From contig NZ_JAIUCZ020000002.1 in assembly GCF_020176955.2 (NCBI RefSeq), positions 248,001 to 312,000 of the forward strand: a DNA stretch of 64,000 nt, read 5' to 3'. The position numbers and the translations under genes were made by a program. The notes under the pieces were generated by a model that searched no databases, was not told the origin of the DNA, and saw nothing but the letters and a program-made list of their open reading frames with translations. The DNA is from Nocardia sp. alder85J (GTDB lineage: Bacteria; Actinomycetota; Actinomycetes; Mycobacteriales; Mycobacteriaceae). Of this stretch, positions 29,951 to 42,200 are shown in pieces (within the stretch, counting starts at the first letter, position 1; each line of letters opens with the position of its first letter).

Positions 29951-30679
29951 ATGCAGCGGGGTGACGAATACACGATCGATGAACTCGCGCGGGCTGCCGG
30001 CACGACGGTCCGCAGTGTGCGGGTGTACCACGAGCGCGGCGTGCTGCCGCCGCCGCAGGTGAAGGGCCGGACCGGTTTCTACGGGCCGGACCATCTGAAC
30101 CGGGTGCGCACCATCAGCCGGCTGCTGGATCGCGGGATCAAGCTCAACGGCATCAAGGAACTGCTCAACGCCTGGGACCGCGGCGACGACCTCGGGCACA
30201 TCCTCGGCGTGGCCGAGGACCCCGCGGGGACCGGTACACCGGACAACGGCACGATCACCGCCACCGAGCTGGAACAGCGGTTCCGCGGCGTGCCCAGCGG
30301 ATTGGCCCGGGTGGTCGCGCTCGGGCTCTACGAGCCGGTGGACGCGACGGTCTACCGGGTCGCCGACGGCCAGCTGCTGCGGACCCTCGATCGGCTGGTG
30401 GACGTCGGTGTCCCGGTGATGGAGGCGCTGGTCGAGATCGAGAAGCTGCACGCCGACTGCGACCGCGTCGCGCGCCGGTTCGCGGATCTGTTCCGGCGCA
30501 CCGGCTGGGTCGCCTTCCAGCAGTCCGATCGCGGCCCGACCGATCGCGCCATCCTGGAGGCGCAGCTGGAGGTGGTCCGGGCGGTCCCCGGCCAGGCCGG
30601 CGCCGATCTGACCACCCGGCTGCTCACCCACTACCTGGATCAGGACAGCGAGGTCGCCGAGGTGCTGGCCCAGGCCTGA
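29951..30679 (+). CDS. MerR-family transcriptional regulator
   Basis: A 242-residue regulator. Residues ~7-75 form the winged HTH of the MerR family (YTIDELARAAGTTVRSVRVY, then RTGFYGPDHLNRVRTI). The C-terminal two thirds are a helical region without the Cys or multidrug-binding pattern of known MerR effector domains, so the signal is unknown. ATG 29951 is chosen because the MerR motif starts right after it; the frame is open 36 bases further upstream. It is transcribed away from the DUF1707 gene and towards the 178-aa secreted gene. Confidence 0.85.
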   Translation: MQRGDEYTIDELARAAGTTVRSVRVYHERGVLPPPQVKGRTGFYGPDHLNRVRTISRLLDRGIKLNGIKELLNAWDRGDDLGHILGVAEDPAGTGTPDNGTITATELEQRFRGVPSGLARVVALGLYEPVDATVYRVADGQLLRTLDRLVDVGVPVMEALVEIEKLHADCDRVARRFADLFRRTGWVAFQQSDRGPTDRAILEAQLEVVRAVPGQAGADLTTRLLTHYLDQDSEVAEVLAQA

Positions 30680-30689
30680 CCGGTCCGGA

Positions 30690-30705
30690 CTCCCACCGGT
30701 GGGAA
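30690..30705 (+). promoter_or_regulatory. Palindrome P5 upstream of the 178-aa secreted gene
   Basis: CTCCCACCGGTGGGAA contains the perfect 14-bp palindrome TCCCACCGGTGGGA. It ends 15 bases upstream of inverted repeat Q4, the clearest case where both motif families share one promoter. Confidence 0.6.
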
Positions 30706-30720
30706 AATACCGCCGACAAC

Positions 30721-30756
30721 GTGCCGCTAGATAGCGGTACATTAATCGGGTACAAC
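30721..30756 (+). promoter_or_regulatory. Secreted-protein promoter with inverted repeat Q4
   Basis: GTGCCGCTAGATAGCGGTAC (30721-30740; inner arms CCGCT/AGCGG perfect) is followed by ATTAAT and a -10-like TACAAC at 30751-30756, with the same 10-12 bp spacing as Q1-Q3. Confidence 0.6.
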
Positions 30757-30818
30757 CTCCGTGACGGCCTGACGGGTATCGGCACAACGGAGGCCCACAG
30801 ATCGACACGGAGTCCCCG

Positions 30819-31355
30819 ATGAGCAAGTACACCGAAGGCCCGACCACCATCCGACGATCCCCCTCCGCTGTCCGCGTCCTGGCACTGCTGGTAGCGGTCG
30901 TCACGACGGTGCTCGGTATCGGCCTCGGGCTCGGTGGCATGTCGACCCGCGCCGCCGCGGACGGCATCCCCTGCCAGTGGGCCGGCGACGACTACAACCA
31001 GGGCAGCACCGTCTACGCGGGCGGCTGGGCGTTCACCTGCGCGGCCGCCTTCCCGAGTGTGCGGTGGAACCGGGCGCCGGCCCCGGGTCACCGCGGCACC
31101 GTGCCCAATCCGGGTGCGGACGAGTACGCCGCCAACGGCTTCAGCCTCGGCGCCTGGCAGCCCGGCACCTCCTTCTTCGACTTCTGTGTGGCCGACTCCG
31201 TGATGTCGGGCGCCGACTACGTCTTCGAGGCGGTGCCGTTCAACAACAGCGTGTTCTGGCGCGCGTCCGGCGGCATCAACCAGTGGAACGACGGTGCGCG
31301 GCACCAGTACCAGTGGTGGACCGGCCGGTCCTGCGTGGACGGCATGCTGATGTAG
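30819..31355 (+). CDS. Secreted or membrane-anchored hypothetical protein
   Basis: A 178-residue protein with a basic N-terminus and a hydrophobic run (about residues 20-40, VLALLVAVVTTVLGIGLGLG), then MSTRAAADG, compatible with a signal peptide cleaved after Ala. The mature part has four Cys (CQW, TCAAAF, DFCVAD, SCVDG) that could form two disulphides, and is rich in aromatic residues. No family is recognised. Its promoter combines palindrome P5 and inverted repeat Q4. Confidence 0.65.
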   Translation: MSKYTEGPTTIRRSPSAVRVLALLVAVVTTVLGIGLGLGGMSTRAAADGIPCQWAGDDYNQGSTVYAGGWAFTCAAAFPSVRWNRAPAPGHRGTVPNPGADEYAANGFSLGAWQPGTSFFDFCVADSVMSGADYVFEAVPFNNSVFWRASGGINQWNDGARHQYQWWTGRSCVDGMLM

Positions 31356-31529
31356 CGATCGGCAGCCGCACGACCGGCAGTCGCACAGCCGAATTACCGG
31401 AATCGAATTCGATGGACAGCGGTGGACCTGCTTAGGTAGGTTCACCGCCGTCTGCGGATGCGCCCGGCCGCCCGCCGGGAGCATAATCGGACTTCCGACT
31501 TTCGATCTGCGACAGACGGGCTGCGGTTG

Positions 31530-32105
31530 ATGGGATGCGTAACACTCTGGATGCAGATGTCGCTGGACGGTTTCGCGGAGGGCGCCGACCAGCAGGTGCA
31601 CTGGCCCGTGGTCGACGAGGAATTGTGTGCCTCGCACCTGGACGAACTGCGCGCCGCCGATCTGTTCCTCTACGGACGCAAGACCTTCGACATCATGGCC
31701 GACTTCTGGCCCACCGCCGATCGTGATCCCGCGATCTCCCCCTTCTACGTCGATTTCGCCCGATGCTGGAAACAGAAACCGAAAATCGTATTCTCCAGGA
31801 CCCTGCGACACGCGGACTGGAACACCCGGGTGGTCGCCGACCGGCCCGCGGCGGAGGTGGCCGCACTGCGCGCCGAATCCGACCTGCGCATGGTGCTGTT
31901 CGGCGGCGCCGAGATCGCCTCGATATTCCTGCAACAGGGGCTGGTCGACGAGTACCGGCTGTTCGTCCACCCGATCCGGCTCGGCGGCGGGGTGCCGTTG
32001 TTCCCGGCCACCCACGACACCACCGGACTGCGGCTGATCGACGTGACCACCTTCGACAGCGCGGTGGTCGGAATGCATTACCGGCAGCCGCTTTCCGCCG
32101 CGTAG
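31530..32105 (+). CDS. Dihydrofolate reductase-fold (RibD C-terminal) family protein
   Basis: A 191-residue protein with the RibD-C/DHFR-like pattern: WMQMSLDGFAEG at the start, FLYGRKTFDIMADFW in the middle, KIVFSRTL, then LFGGAEIASIFLQQGLVDEY and HPIRLGGGVPLF. Members are NADPH-dependent reductases of mostly unknown substrate; this is not the folate-pathway DHFR. The chosen ATG 31530 begins exactly at the family N-terminus; the frame is open to 31458. Confidence 0.85.
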   Translation: MGCVTLWMQMSLDGFAEGADQQVHWPVVDEELCASHLDELRAADLFLYGRKTFDIMADFWPTADRDPAISPFYVDFARCWKQKPKIVFSRTLRHADWNTRVVADRPAAEVAALRAESDLRMVLFGGAEIASIFLQQGLVDEYRLFVHPIRLGGGVPLFPATHDTTGLRLIDVTTFDSAVVGMHYRQPLSAA

Positions 32106-32152
32106 CGGTCCCCGGCGCCGCCGCGCTGCCACAGGCTTTTTCGCGCCGCGAT

Positions 32153-32168
32153 TCACCACCGGTGGGAA
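32153..32168 (+). promoter_or_regulatory. Palindrome P6 upstream of the giant gene
   Basis: TCACCACCGGTGGGAA: the right half matches the family, the left half is degenerate at two positions. It lies 140 bases before the giant gene; a possible -10 (CACAAT) follows at 32190-32195. Confidence 0.45.
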
Positions 32169-32245
32169 ATCGCGCGGCCGCGGCTCGGCGCACAATTGCC
32201 GGAAGCGTGCACTGTCCGCTACATCCGAGCCGGGTCCTCAGTGGT

Positions 32246-32308
32246 ATGCGGGTGACCGGCGGCGAGGAGAGTCAGGTGGCTGGGCGTAATCGTGACCGGA
32301 TGGTCTGA
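32246..32308 (+). CDS. Possible 20-codon leader ORF coupled to the giant gene
   Basis: ATG 32246 opens a 20-codon frame (MRVTGGEESQVAGRNRDRMV) whose TGA overlaps the ATG of the giant gene (TGATG). The giant gene has no Shine-Dalgarno close to its ATG (GAGGAGAG is about 40 bases upstream), so coupled re-initiation is plausible. Coding status is unproven. Confidence 0.35.
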   Translation: MRVTGGEESQVAGRNRDRMV

Positions 32309-33240
32309 TGGGACTGCCGTCCGACTTCCCGATGGATCTGGCCGAGCTGGTCTTGGGCCCGCGGCCGAACGGGCATGCGGATGCACTGTGGCGGGTCGGC
32401 GAATCCTGGTCGAGTCAGAGCGAATCGCTGAAAGCGCAGGCCGACGAACTGCTGGTGACGGCAGCGGCGATCCAGCAGGCCGGAAGCTCCAGCACCATCG
32501 ACGGAATTGTCTCCGCGACAAAGCAATACGCCGAGTCGGTGCGCGAGGCGGCGGCGTACGCCGACAGTCTGGCCGAGCAGTGTTTCGAGGGTTCCAACAG
32601 TATCGGTCTGGGGCAGCTGACCTGGGAGGGGATGGCGGTCGTCATCGTCACCCAGTTGGCGGTCGATGCGGCGTTGCTGAACGCCGGTGTGGTCAAGGCG
32701 GCCGCGGATCGGGCGGTCGCGCGGGCGGGATGGCGGCGGTTCCTGGTGCAACTGCTGGATCGGATGGCCGGTAGCGGTCTGACCTACGAGGCCACCCGGG
32801 CGGGAATGCTGATGCGGGCCACGCTGTTCGGCGGCCTGTCGATGGGTGCGGTGCAACTGGGTGCGCAGGAGTTGCAGAAGTGGGAGGGCCACCGCGATCA
32901 CCTCGACCTGAAGTCGATCGGGATGGGGATGCTCAGCGGTGCGGTGGGCGGCCTGGCGGGCGGGTTGGCGGCGACGCTGGCCGGGCCGACGCTGATGCGG
33001 ATGATCGCGGAGCGGATCGAGCGCCCGGTGGTCGCGACCGTGCTGTCGACGCTGGTGGTCGCCGCTCTCGGCGGCGTCGCGGGCGCCGCGGGCATGGCGG
33101 GCCTCGAAGTGGCCACCGGACAGCTGCATTCGCTGTGGAGCAGGGACGGGCTGAGCCTGCTGATGACCGGCTTCTTCGGCGGCATGCTCGGCGGCTCGAT
33201 GCACGCCCTGCACGCCGGGATGAAGGGTCCGGAACTTCCG
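32308..33240 (+). other. Giant protein: CpnT/WXG100-like N-terminal domain
   Basis: Residues 1-310. The helical start (LAELVLGPRPNGHADALWRV, then SWSSQSESLKAQADEL) resembles the WXG100-like front of actinobacterial polymorphic toxins such as CpnT. Hydrophobic Gly/Ala-rich segments near residues 205-227, 241-266 and 284-301 could insert into a membrane. Confidence 0.7.
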
Positions 33241-36200
33241 GCGGACGGTCGGGCCGCCACCGTGCGAATCCCCGACGAGCCGACGGCGGAAAGCCCCGCC
33301 GGCGTGCGGATCCCCGGCGAAGCGCCGACGGCCGCCGCGGAACGGCCGGTCGACGAGAATTTCCTGGTCCCCGTGGCGGAGCGCGGGAATCGTTCCGCGG
33401 CAGACGATTCGGCGCCGGTGACCGAAGCGGAGACGGTGGCCGCACCGCCGGATCGAGCAGGCGACGCGGAGACCACGGCCCGGTCCGGCCCGGACGGCCG
33501 GACATCCGGGAACCGGGGTGAGGCGGAAACGGCGGAGCTCACGGGCCGCGATGCCGGGACACGCGAGGGGCAGGCCGGAGCGACGACCGAATCCGTGCCG
33601 GAGCACATCCCGGAGGCCGCGGACGGCATCCCCACGATCGCCGCGCCGTACCGGCAGCCGGTCGACATCGGCGGCGACGTGATCGGCGCGCGGCCGGAAG
33701 CGGTCCAGCCCGCCGCGGCGCCGGTCGGCGGCGATCGCACGGCGCCCGTCGGCGGTGCGGAGACGGGCCGCGCCCCCGCGGCGACGCGGGCCGACGGATC
33801 CGAGGGGCAACCGGTTCCTCGGGGCGGTCGTGCGGACACCGGTCCGGCCCCCCGGGGCGTGCGGCCGGACGGGGACGCACCGCCACCCGGCGTGACCGAC
33901 GAGGGCCGGGCCGGCGTCGAGGGGACCGATACCACTCGGCCGGGCCGGGATTCGCCCCGGCGCGCGGAGCAGCCGGCCGCGGGTCCGCCGGTCGAGTCGG
34001 CAGGGGAGCGCCCCGGCGCCCGCGGCGACACGACGGTGCAGGAGCAGGGGCCGTCGGCCGGAGACCAGGTGACGGCGACCCGGGTGGACGAGCCGGGCGA
34101 CCGCGCCGTCGACGAGCCCGGCCCGGAGGGTGCGGCCCCCGGCGTCGCGACCGGCGTGCTCGGCACACCCACCGATCAGCCCGGATCGCTGGAGGCGCAC
34201 TACCGCACCCAGGCCGAGGAGATACTGACCGAGTACGGGGCGCGGGACTGGACCCAGGTGTCCGACCGGCAGCTGTCGGACATGATGCTGCACGGTGACG
34301 ACCGGGAAGCGATGCTGGCCGTGCTGGAGGCCATCAGCCGCAAGGACCAGAAGACCCTGCGGTGGACGCAGGTGATGGCGACGCTGGCGATGGTGGACGG
34401 GCATCCGATCGACATGCGGGCCGGCGAGGGTAAATCGCTGGTGTTCCTGGCGTCCGCCGCGCTCATCTCGCGGCGCACCGGATTCGTCCAGCTGTACACG
34501 ACCCTGGATTCGCTGGCCGGTCGTGACTTCCAGCATTTCGTCAAGGTGCTGGGCGACTACGGTTACGACATCTCCCGCATCCAGAGCGATGGGCCGAATG
34601 TCGAACCGCGAGAAGGACATCCGGGTATCGCCGTCGGCCTGCTGGAGGAGTCGGCCTTCGCCGACATGAAGGGCTTCCAGGTCTCCGGTGAGCATGCCCT
34701 GTACGACGAGATGGATGCCGCGCTGGTGCACAGCCGGTCGACGTTCATCATCTCCCGGGGCGTCGCCGAAAATGCCGATGCCGCAACGGCACACGAGGTG
34801 CGGACGGCGCACACGGTGCTGGAGCGACTGCTCGGGAACGACGCGAACGGGGTGAAGGACGAGCGCCTCACACCGGTGCTGACCGAGGCCGATTTCGGGC
34901 GGCTGCCGGGACAGGTGGGCGGCCCGGCCCCGCTGACCGACCGGGTCGTGGCCAAGGTCGAGGAGTATCTCGGTGTCGAGATGACTCCGGCCGAGCGGCA
35001 TCGGCTCGAGATGGCCGCCGCCGCGAAATGGGAATACCTGAAGGGCGACCACTACCTGGACTTCGACCACCCGGACCGCGGCCACATGGTGGTGATCCTC
35101 AACGAGGCCGGCAAGCCGATGATCGACGTCGAGAAATCCACCGAGAGCAGGTGGAACAACGGCTTGGCGCAGGCGATCGAGGCCAAGGAGGGGATGCAGA
35201 TCCGCGCCGACGCCGATTCCTCGGACAGTCGCACGGTGCGGCAGATGACGGACGGGTTGGTGTCCAAGGTCGGCGCGTCCGGTACCAACAAGGATGTCGC
35301 GCCGGTGCTCGAGGGCACGTTCGGCACGGAGAAGGTGGTCGAGATCCCCGCCTTCGTGGCATCCAAGCTGCGGGAGGGGGTGCCGTGGGCGTTCGAGACG
35401 CATGCGGAGAAGGTGGCGACGGTCGCCTCCGACATCGAGATGATCCGCGAGAGCCAGCGGCCGATCGTCGCAATCTGCCCCCGCAACAGTGATGTCGCGG
35501 TCTACAAGGCCGAGATGGACGCTCGCGGTATCGAGGCCGACGCCGTCGACGGCGCCTGGTTCCTGGAGCATCACGCCACCTGGGAAGCCGATTTGCAGGC
35601 GATCTTCGACCAGGCGGGTGCCCGGGGGAAGGTGCTGATCATCAACCTGCAAGGCGCGCGCGGCGTGGATATTCCGGTGTCGCCGGAGGTGAACGAGATC
35701 GGTGGCCTGCATGTGATGATCACCCACTGGTCGGCCGATGATCCGGTGCTGGCCCGGACGAATCTGATCCAGGCGGCCTACCGCACCGCACGCAGCGGCG
35801 GGGAGGGCAGCGTGCAGGTCTACATGGCCAGGGACGACATCGTCCTGTCCCCCGATCCCAATGTCCAGATCGCGGTGATCCGGTATGCCGATGCGGCAAC
35901 CGAATACGAGGTCACCCCGACCCGCGAAGCGCGACATGCCCTGGAGGAGGCCGAACTCGGCCTGCGGCAGCTGGTGCCGAAGGTCAATCCCGATGTGGTG
36001 CTGCCACTTCCGTCCTTCCTCGGCGAGGGAGCGGGGCAGCCGGACGCGGGCCCCGGCGCCGTGCCCGAACGGCTCGCGCGCACCTCGCCGCCGGTGGCGA
36101 ATCCCGCGCCCGGATCGACCCCGATCGCTGCCGGCAACCCGGCGACACCGGAAGCCACCGCACCGCAGGGTGTTCCGCCGGTGAACGGGCAGTCCGGAAG

Positions 36201-39200
36201 CGCCGCCCCGGGCACCGGTACGCCGGCCGGTTCCGACGACACGGCCCCCGGCGCCGCGAACGGCCGTGCCGGATCGGCGAACGTTGCCCCCGGGGCTGCG
36301 GAAGGTCGTGCGGGGCCTGGGAGCACCGCCGTCAATGGCGCGGAAGGTCGCGCCGGGTCCGGGAGTACGGCTGCCGGTGGTGCGGAAGGTCTTGCGGGGC
36401 CGAGGAGTACGACCACCGGTGGCGCGGAAACGTCCGATCAGCCGGTGACCACGGCCCCGGCGTCGGGCGGGAACAGTGGCCCGGCCGCCGCCGGAACGGA
36501 TCAGGGCACGCCGCGCGATGCGTCGGACAGCGTGCAGGCCCGGACCGCTGCCGCGTCGGCGGATCCCGGGCAGCCCGCCGACACCCGCAGGGCCGCGGGT
36601 TCGACACTCGGCGCCGGGCCCGGGGCAGCCGCACAGGACGGTCGACAGGAGGCGGTACTGCCGGGATCGGAGCGAGAGGACTCGCCCGGCCGCCCGGCGC
36701 CCGGCCCCGCCACGCCGGAGCAGCAGCCGGCCACCACCGAACCGGGCCGGTCGGACCCGGATCGTCCGGGAGCGAACACCACCGCGGGCACGAACTCCCC
36801 GACCGCCCTCGCCGGAGCGGCGACCGCGCCGACCGGTCCGGCGGCCGCCACCCTCACTGCGGCGGAGCTACAGATCCTGAACGCGTTGCGGGCCCCCACC
36901 CAGGACACCGAACTCGCCACCCAGCTGTCGGTGACGGTCGCCGAACTGCACCTCATGATCGAATCGCTGGCCGGGCGACTCGGCAGCCGCTCGACGCGAC
37001 CCGCGCTCGCCGCCGCCGCGGTGCGCCACGGCCTGCTGCCCGTCGCGATCACCGAGTCCAGGCGCCGGACCGCCCACGACCTGTCCACCACGGAACTCGC
37101 CGTCCTGGCCATGTTCGCCGCCGGTGCCACCGGCCGGGAGGTGGCCGGGCTGCTGGGCGCCTCGCCCGGCGTGGTACAGGCACACCTCGCCGAGATCCAG
37201 CGGAGGCTGGGCACCGGGCACATGGTGCATTCGGTGATGGTCGCCGCCGCCACGGGCCTGTTCGACGAGTTGTTCGCCGCCGACCCGTCCGGTTCCGTCA
37301 CAGCGCCGGACGGCGACACGTCTCCGGCCGCCCCCGCCACGGTGCCGAGGGGATGGCGGGTATTCGAGCCCCGGTCGCCGGAGCTGCGGCAGGCCGTCAT
37401 GGTGTTGCAGGCAGTACGCCGGATGTCGACGGGATCGGCGATGTCCGAATCGGAACGGGTCGCCACCGCCCTGGCGATCGGTGCGGTGGCCACCGACCGG
37501 GGCGGGGAGCAGGTCGGCCCGGGCTGGGTGTTCGTCGGCGGCGAGCGGCCCCGGCTGGAGATCTACCGGTCGGCCGGCGCCGTGGAACCCTCCTTGGACG
37601 ACTTTCGACGGCTGTACGACCGCGGGTTCGATGTCGTGCTGCGCCGGGTCCGCATCGATGCCGCGGGCCGGGTGCTCGTGGCCGACGAACCGGTCGTCGA
37701 TCAGCGGCGGCGGATGTTGCTCGAGGACCTGGATCATGCCCGGGAGATGCTCGAATCGACACCCTCGATGTGGTGGCCCGGCGCGGAACAGGACGGCTGG
37801 GCGCTCGCGGCGGACGTGTCGGCGGCCGACGATTCGCCACGTGTGGTGTGGGTGGCCGCTGTCGAGCGAGCGGCCTCGGAGTTGCTGGCCGAGGCCCGCG
37901 CCGTATCAGAGGAACTGACCGGGTCGCCGTCGTGGACTGTCGACGAGGAGAACCGGTGCCGGCAACTGTTCACCCGGCTGTCCGCGCTGGGCACCCGCCG
38001 GGCGGTCGCCGTGCTCCAGGCGACGGCGGCCCTGGCCCGGAAATCCGTTCCCCCGTCAACGGATTCGTGGCCACTCGAGGTCACCGACGATGTGCTGGCG
38101 CTGACCGTACCGCTGGGCCGGCCGTGGTCGCTGCTGTCGGACGAGGAGCTGACGAAGCTGGGTTCGCTGGGCATCCGTGCGGTCGAATTCACCGGGACCT
38201 ATGTGAACGCCGAGGGCACGACGCGGACCGTCACCTGGACGAAGCACACTCCCACACCCCCGGTCGACCGGCCGCCGGACATCGGAGAGATCCGGAAGAC
38301 GGTGGACGACGCGCTGCGGCGGACTGTCGGCGACCTGCACGATGCCGGAACCGGTGCGGCCCTGGCCGAGCCGGACGCGCGACGCCTGTGGCTGTCCGCG
38401 GGACGGCGGGCCGCCGTCGGCGAGGAGTTGCTGTCCACGGTCGCCGGTGACATCTTCGCCCAGGAAGCGGCCCTCAACGAGTGGTTGTGGCGGGAGATCG
38501 GGGCGTTCGACGTCCCGTCGGCCGAACGCCTCGCCGCCGGGCTACAGGCCGAGTTGGCCGCCACCGACCTGGCCCAGCTGGAGGCATGGGATACCTTCCA
38601 GCGCAGCAAATTACGTGAGTTCCTCGCCGGGCGGGCGCTCGCCGGCCTCGCGCTCACCGCAGTGGCGGCAGCCGCCGCCGCGCGCGCGGGCGTCCCGACC
38701 GAGATCGAGCCCGGACTGTGGCAGGTCCTCGCCGATTCGGGCATGCCGCGGTGGGAGGTGTACACCTCCGGCGATCCGGCGGATCTGCCCGGGGGCCTCG
38801 GCGCGGAGCGGACCGAGCGGGGCGTACCGATCCTCCGGTACCGGGTGGCCACCGAACCGGCCGGCGAGGTCGTGTTCGCCGGGGATGAGGCCGGCGCCGA
38901 CGAGCTCGACCGGGTGCACACGTGGCAGGAAGCCCTCTGGGCGAGCTTGTACACGGGTGTGGCAGCCGCCGAGTTCCCCCTCGATCCGGACCTGGCCGAG
39001 CCACCGTCCTCCGCCGGCGAACAGCTCTGGACCCGCGCGGCGCCGGTCACCCGGCAATCTAATGCCGCACTGGCGCAGCATATTCCGCTCGCCGAGGCGG
39101 ACCTGCGGGCGGTGGCCGACCGGGTGCGGCGGCTGCGGGCCGGGCTCGTGCATCCGCGGTCGTGGACCCTCGCCGAGGAGCGGGCGGCCTGGCTGGCGTC

Positions 39201-42200
39201 CGCCGAACTCGAGGCCCGGCTGGCGGCCCGCGATCGGATGCGGGTGCTGGCGGCCGCCGAGGCCGCGCGGGCCGTGCGGGGGACCGTCGGCGCCGGGCAC
39301 CCCCTCGTGTGGGAATCCGGCAACGCACGGGTGACCGCCGACGGCACCGCGTGGCTGGTGGTCCCGGCGGCCGATCCCGGATCGCTGCTCACCCTGCGGT
39401 CGTTGACCCGGATGGCGGCGGAGGGCATCCGGCAGGTGGTGTACCAGCGGGTGGACGTCGAACTCGACGGCTCCACCCGGATCACCGAGTGGCGCACGGA
39501 TATCGCCGCGACGGCCGCGGGCGTGCCGGGCCACGAGGCGATATCGGCGGTGCAGCAGGAGCTGGACGATCGGCTGTTCGAGTTCGGAATGCACACCGCC
39601 GGTGCGACATCGGACATCGGCACGCTGACGGCCCACGCGCGCAACGCGATCCGGACCGCGGTGTGGAACCGGCTCACGACCGGCCGGGACGAATTCCCGG
39701 AACTGGCGGCAAGTCTCACCTGGCAACTGATCGAACGGGCCGACAACGCCGAGCACGCCGCCGAACTGCTCGCCGCACTGCGGGCGGAGTACACCCTGGC
39801 ATGGCAATCCGTACCGGCGGAACTGCTGGCCCGGCGGTCCGCCGACGCTCCGGCGGTGGCCACCACGGAGCCCGGCTCGGCCGAGACGGTCGCCGAGTTC
39901 GGCGATGATTTCGAACTTCTTGCCGCGCAAGTGCTCTCGCCGGGACAGCGGGCCTCGCTCGGTGGCTCCGCAACCTTCCCGGGTCTGGCGGTGATCCAGG
40001 CCGTGCTCGGCGCCGAAAGCCACGTTCGGGCCGGGCCGGGCGAGGCGCCGTCGCGAGAGCGGATCATCGACACGCTGACCCGGCAACCGGCCGGATCCTT
40101 CGCACTGGTGGTGGGGTCGCATCCGGCGCGGCCCGGTGCCGGGCACGGGCGCTCCGACGTCGTGACCCGGGCGGGCGTCACCATGTACGCGGTGTGGCAC
40201 GACGGTGGCGGCGCGATCCGGGTCCGCTGGTGGGAGCGCACCGGGGACCGGACCGTCGTCGTACACGAGGAGGACTTCCGCCGGGCGCACTGGCCCTGGT
40301 CCCCCGAGGCGGTGATCTGGTCCGGCGGGCCGGTCGCGGTGTCCGGAGCGGACCCCGGTGAGTCGGTGCGGGCCGCTGATCTCCCGGTGGAGGTCCGTGA
40401 TCGGCGCACGGCATTGTGGGAGGCGCTGTGGCGGTCCGTCGATGCGGTCACGGCGGACACGCCACCGCACGCCGACGAACTCGCCGCGGGCGGCGAGGCC
40501 GGGCAGTGGACCGAGCCCGAGGACGTCGCCCACCTCGCCGACGAGCACAGCGCCACGGTGCTGTCCGCGCTGGGCGGGTTCCGGGCCGCGGCGGCCGCGG
40601 CGGCGGTGTGGCAGGGGCTCGCGGCCGTCACCGATCCACGGCGGTGGACCGCGCAGGCGGAACAGGAGAACGCCGACCGGCTGCGCGAACTGGAATTCCT
40701 CGCCGAGGTCGACCGGCTGGTCCGGATCCAGCTCGCCGCACACTGGGCGCGAGCCCAGCTCGCGGAGGAGGCCGGTGAGTGGCTGAACCCGCTGGCGAAA
40801 CTCGACGGAAATCGGTTGCTCGTGTACGCGCCGTTCGCGGATCCGTGGCAGGTGTTCGGCCCCGCCGCGCTGGCCGAATTCCGGGCGCTGGGCGTGGAAT
40901 TGGAATATCGGAGTGTCGAACTCCGGGCGGACGGCGACGTCCGCGTGGTGACCCGTACGCCGCATGCCGCCACCGCGGCGGCCGACGAGCCCGGCTCGCC
41001 GGCCGCCGCGGTCGCCTACCGGTGCCGGACGCTGCTGAACGATCTCACCGTGCTGCTGCACCTGTCCGGTATCGAAGAGGCGCCGGATATGGAGGCGCGC
41101 GGTGAGATCTCCGAGTCCGATCAGCTGTACCGTGCCGTCCGCATCCGGGAAGCGCTGCGCGACCGGCCCGGCGCGGCCGGATGGTTGCCGCAGGCACGAT
41201 ACGAGATGGCCCGGCGGTTGCTCCACTTCGTGGCCGGTCCACCCGAGACCGACGGCGGGGAGCGCTATCCGGAGGTCTTCGGTACCGTGGTGGCCGCCGA
41301 CCGAGAGGCGCGCGCCGGTGCGCCGGCACGCGCGGGGGCCCGATCCGATCCACTCCCGAGGCCGCAGAACTACCCCGAACTACGGTGGTGGGCATCGCTG
41401 TTGGTCGAGGAGATGGGCCGGGAGGGACCCGAGCACCTGCTGCGGAACTTCCTGCGTCTCCCGGCCGCCGACCGCTGGACCGTGGTGCTGGCAGCGCCGG
41501 ACGCCCTGCCGGGCGACCTGCTCCCCGCTCCCTGGGCCCATGCGCGCCACCTGCATCAGTTGGCCCGAATGATCACGGCGGGAAGTGAATTCGAGGCGTA
41601 CGGCGGACCGGAAGGACTGCGGGATCTGCTCACGGAGGCCCGGACGGCGGCCGGCGCGCAGCCGTATTTCGTGCTCGCGCTGGGCGAGGAGAGTATGACG
41701 CTGGCGTTCGGTGATCCCGAAGCCGCCGCGCAGCTGCGATACCTCGACATCGGTCCGGAGGCGTCGCCCCGGGCGATGCGCGAGGCGATCCGGGCGGCGG
41801 CGGACATGTTCGCCGCCGACGGAATTCCGACGCTGGTGCCGATCGGCGCCGCCGGTCCGACCTCGGAGACACTGCACACGCAGAACGCGAAACTCCGGGC
41901 GCGGCAGGACCATTACCTCGCGAACAGCCCCACCACCTATCCGGGCGCCGAGTCCGGCCCGCGGACGACCTGGTTCCTCCGGTGGACGCCGCAGCCGGAT
42001 GTCACCGGCATGGTCGATCGGACGGACACCCCATGGCCCGATCGGAACGACGCAGCGCCCCTGCGAGATACATCATTCCCGGAAGAACGGTCGTTCGGCG
42101 AGTTGCTCGCCGGCTCGCGGCCGGTCGAGTTGCTGTTGTCGGCAGCGGAACTCGGCATTCCCGACGGCTCGATCGGGCCGGTGGCGGACGGCGAACCGGA

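Noticed and set aside
30690..30705. P5 as a terminator of the MerR gene
   Set aside because: A contiguous 14-bp palindrome without a loop forms a poor hairpin, and seven related sites lie in promoter positions.
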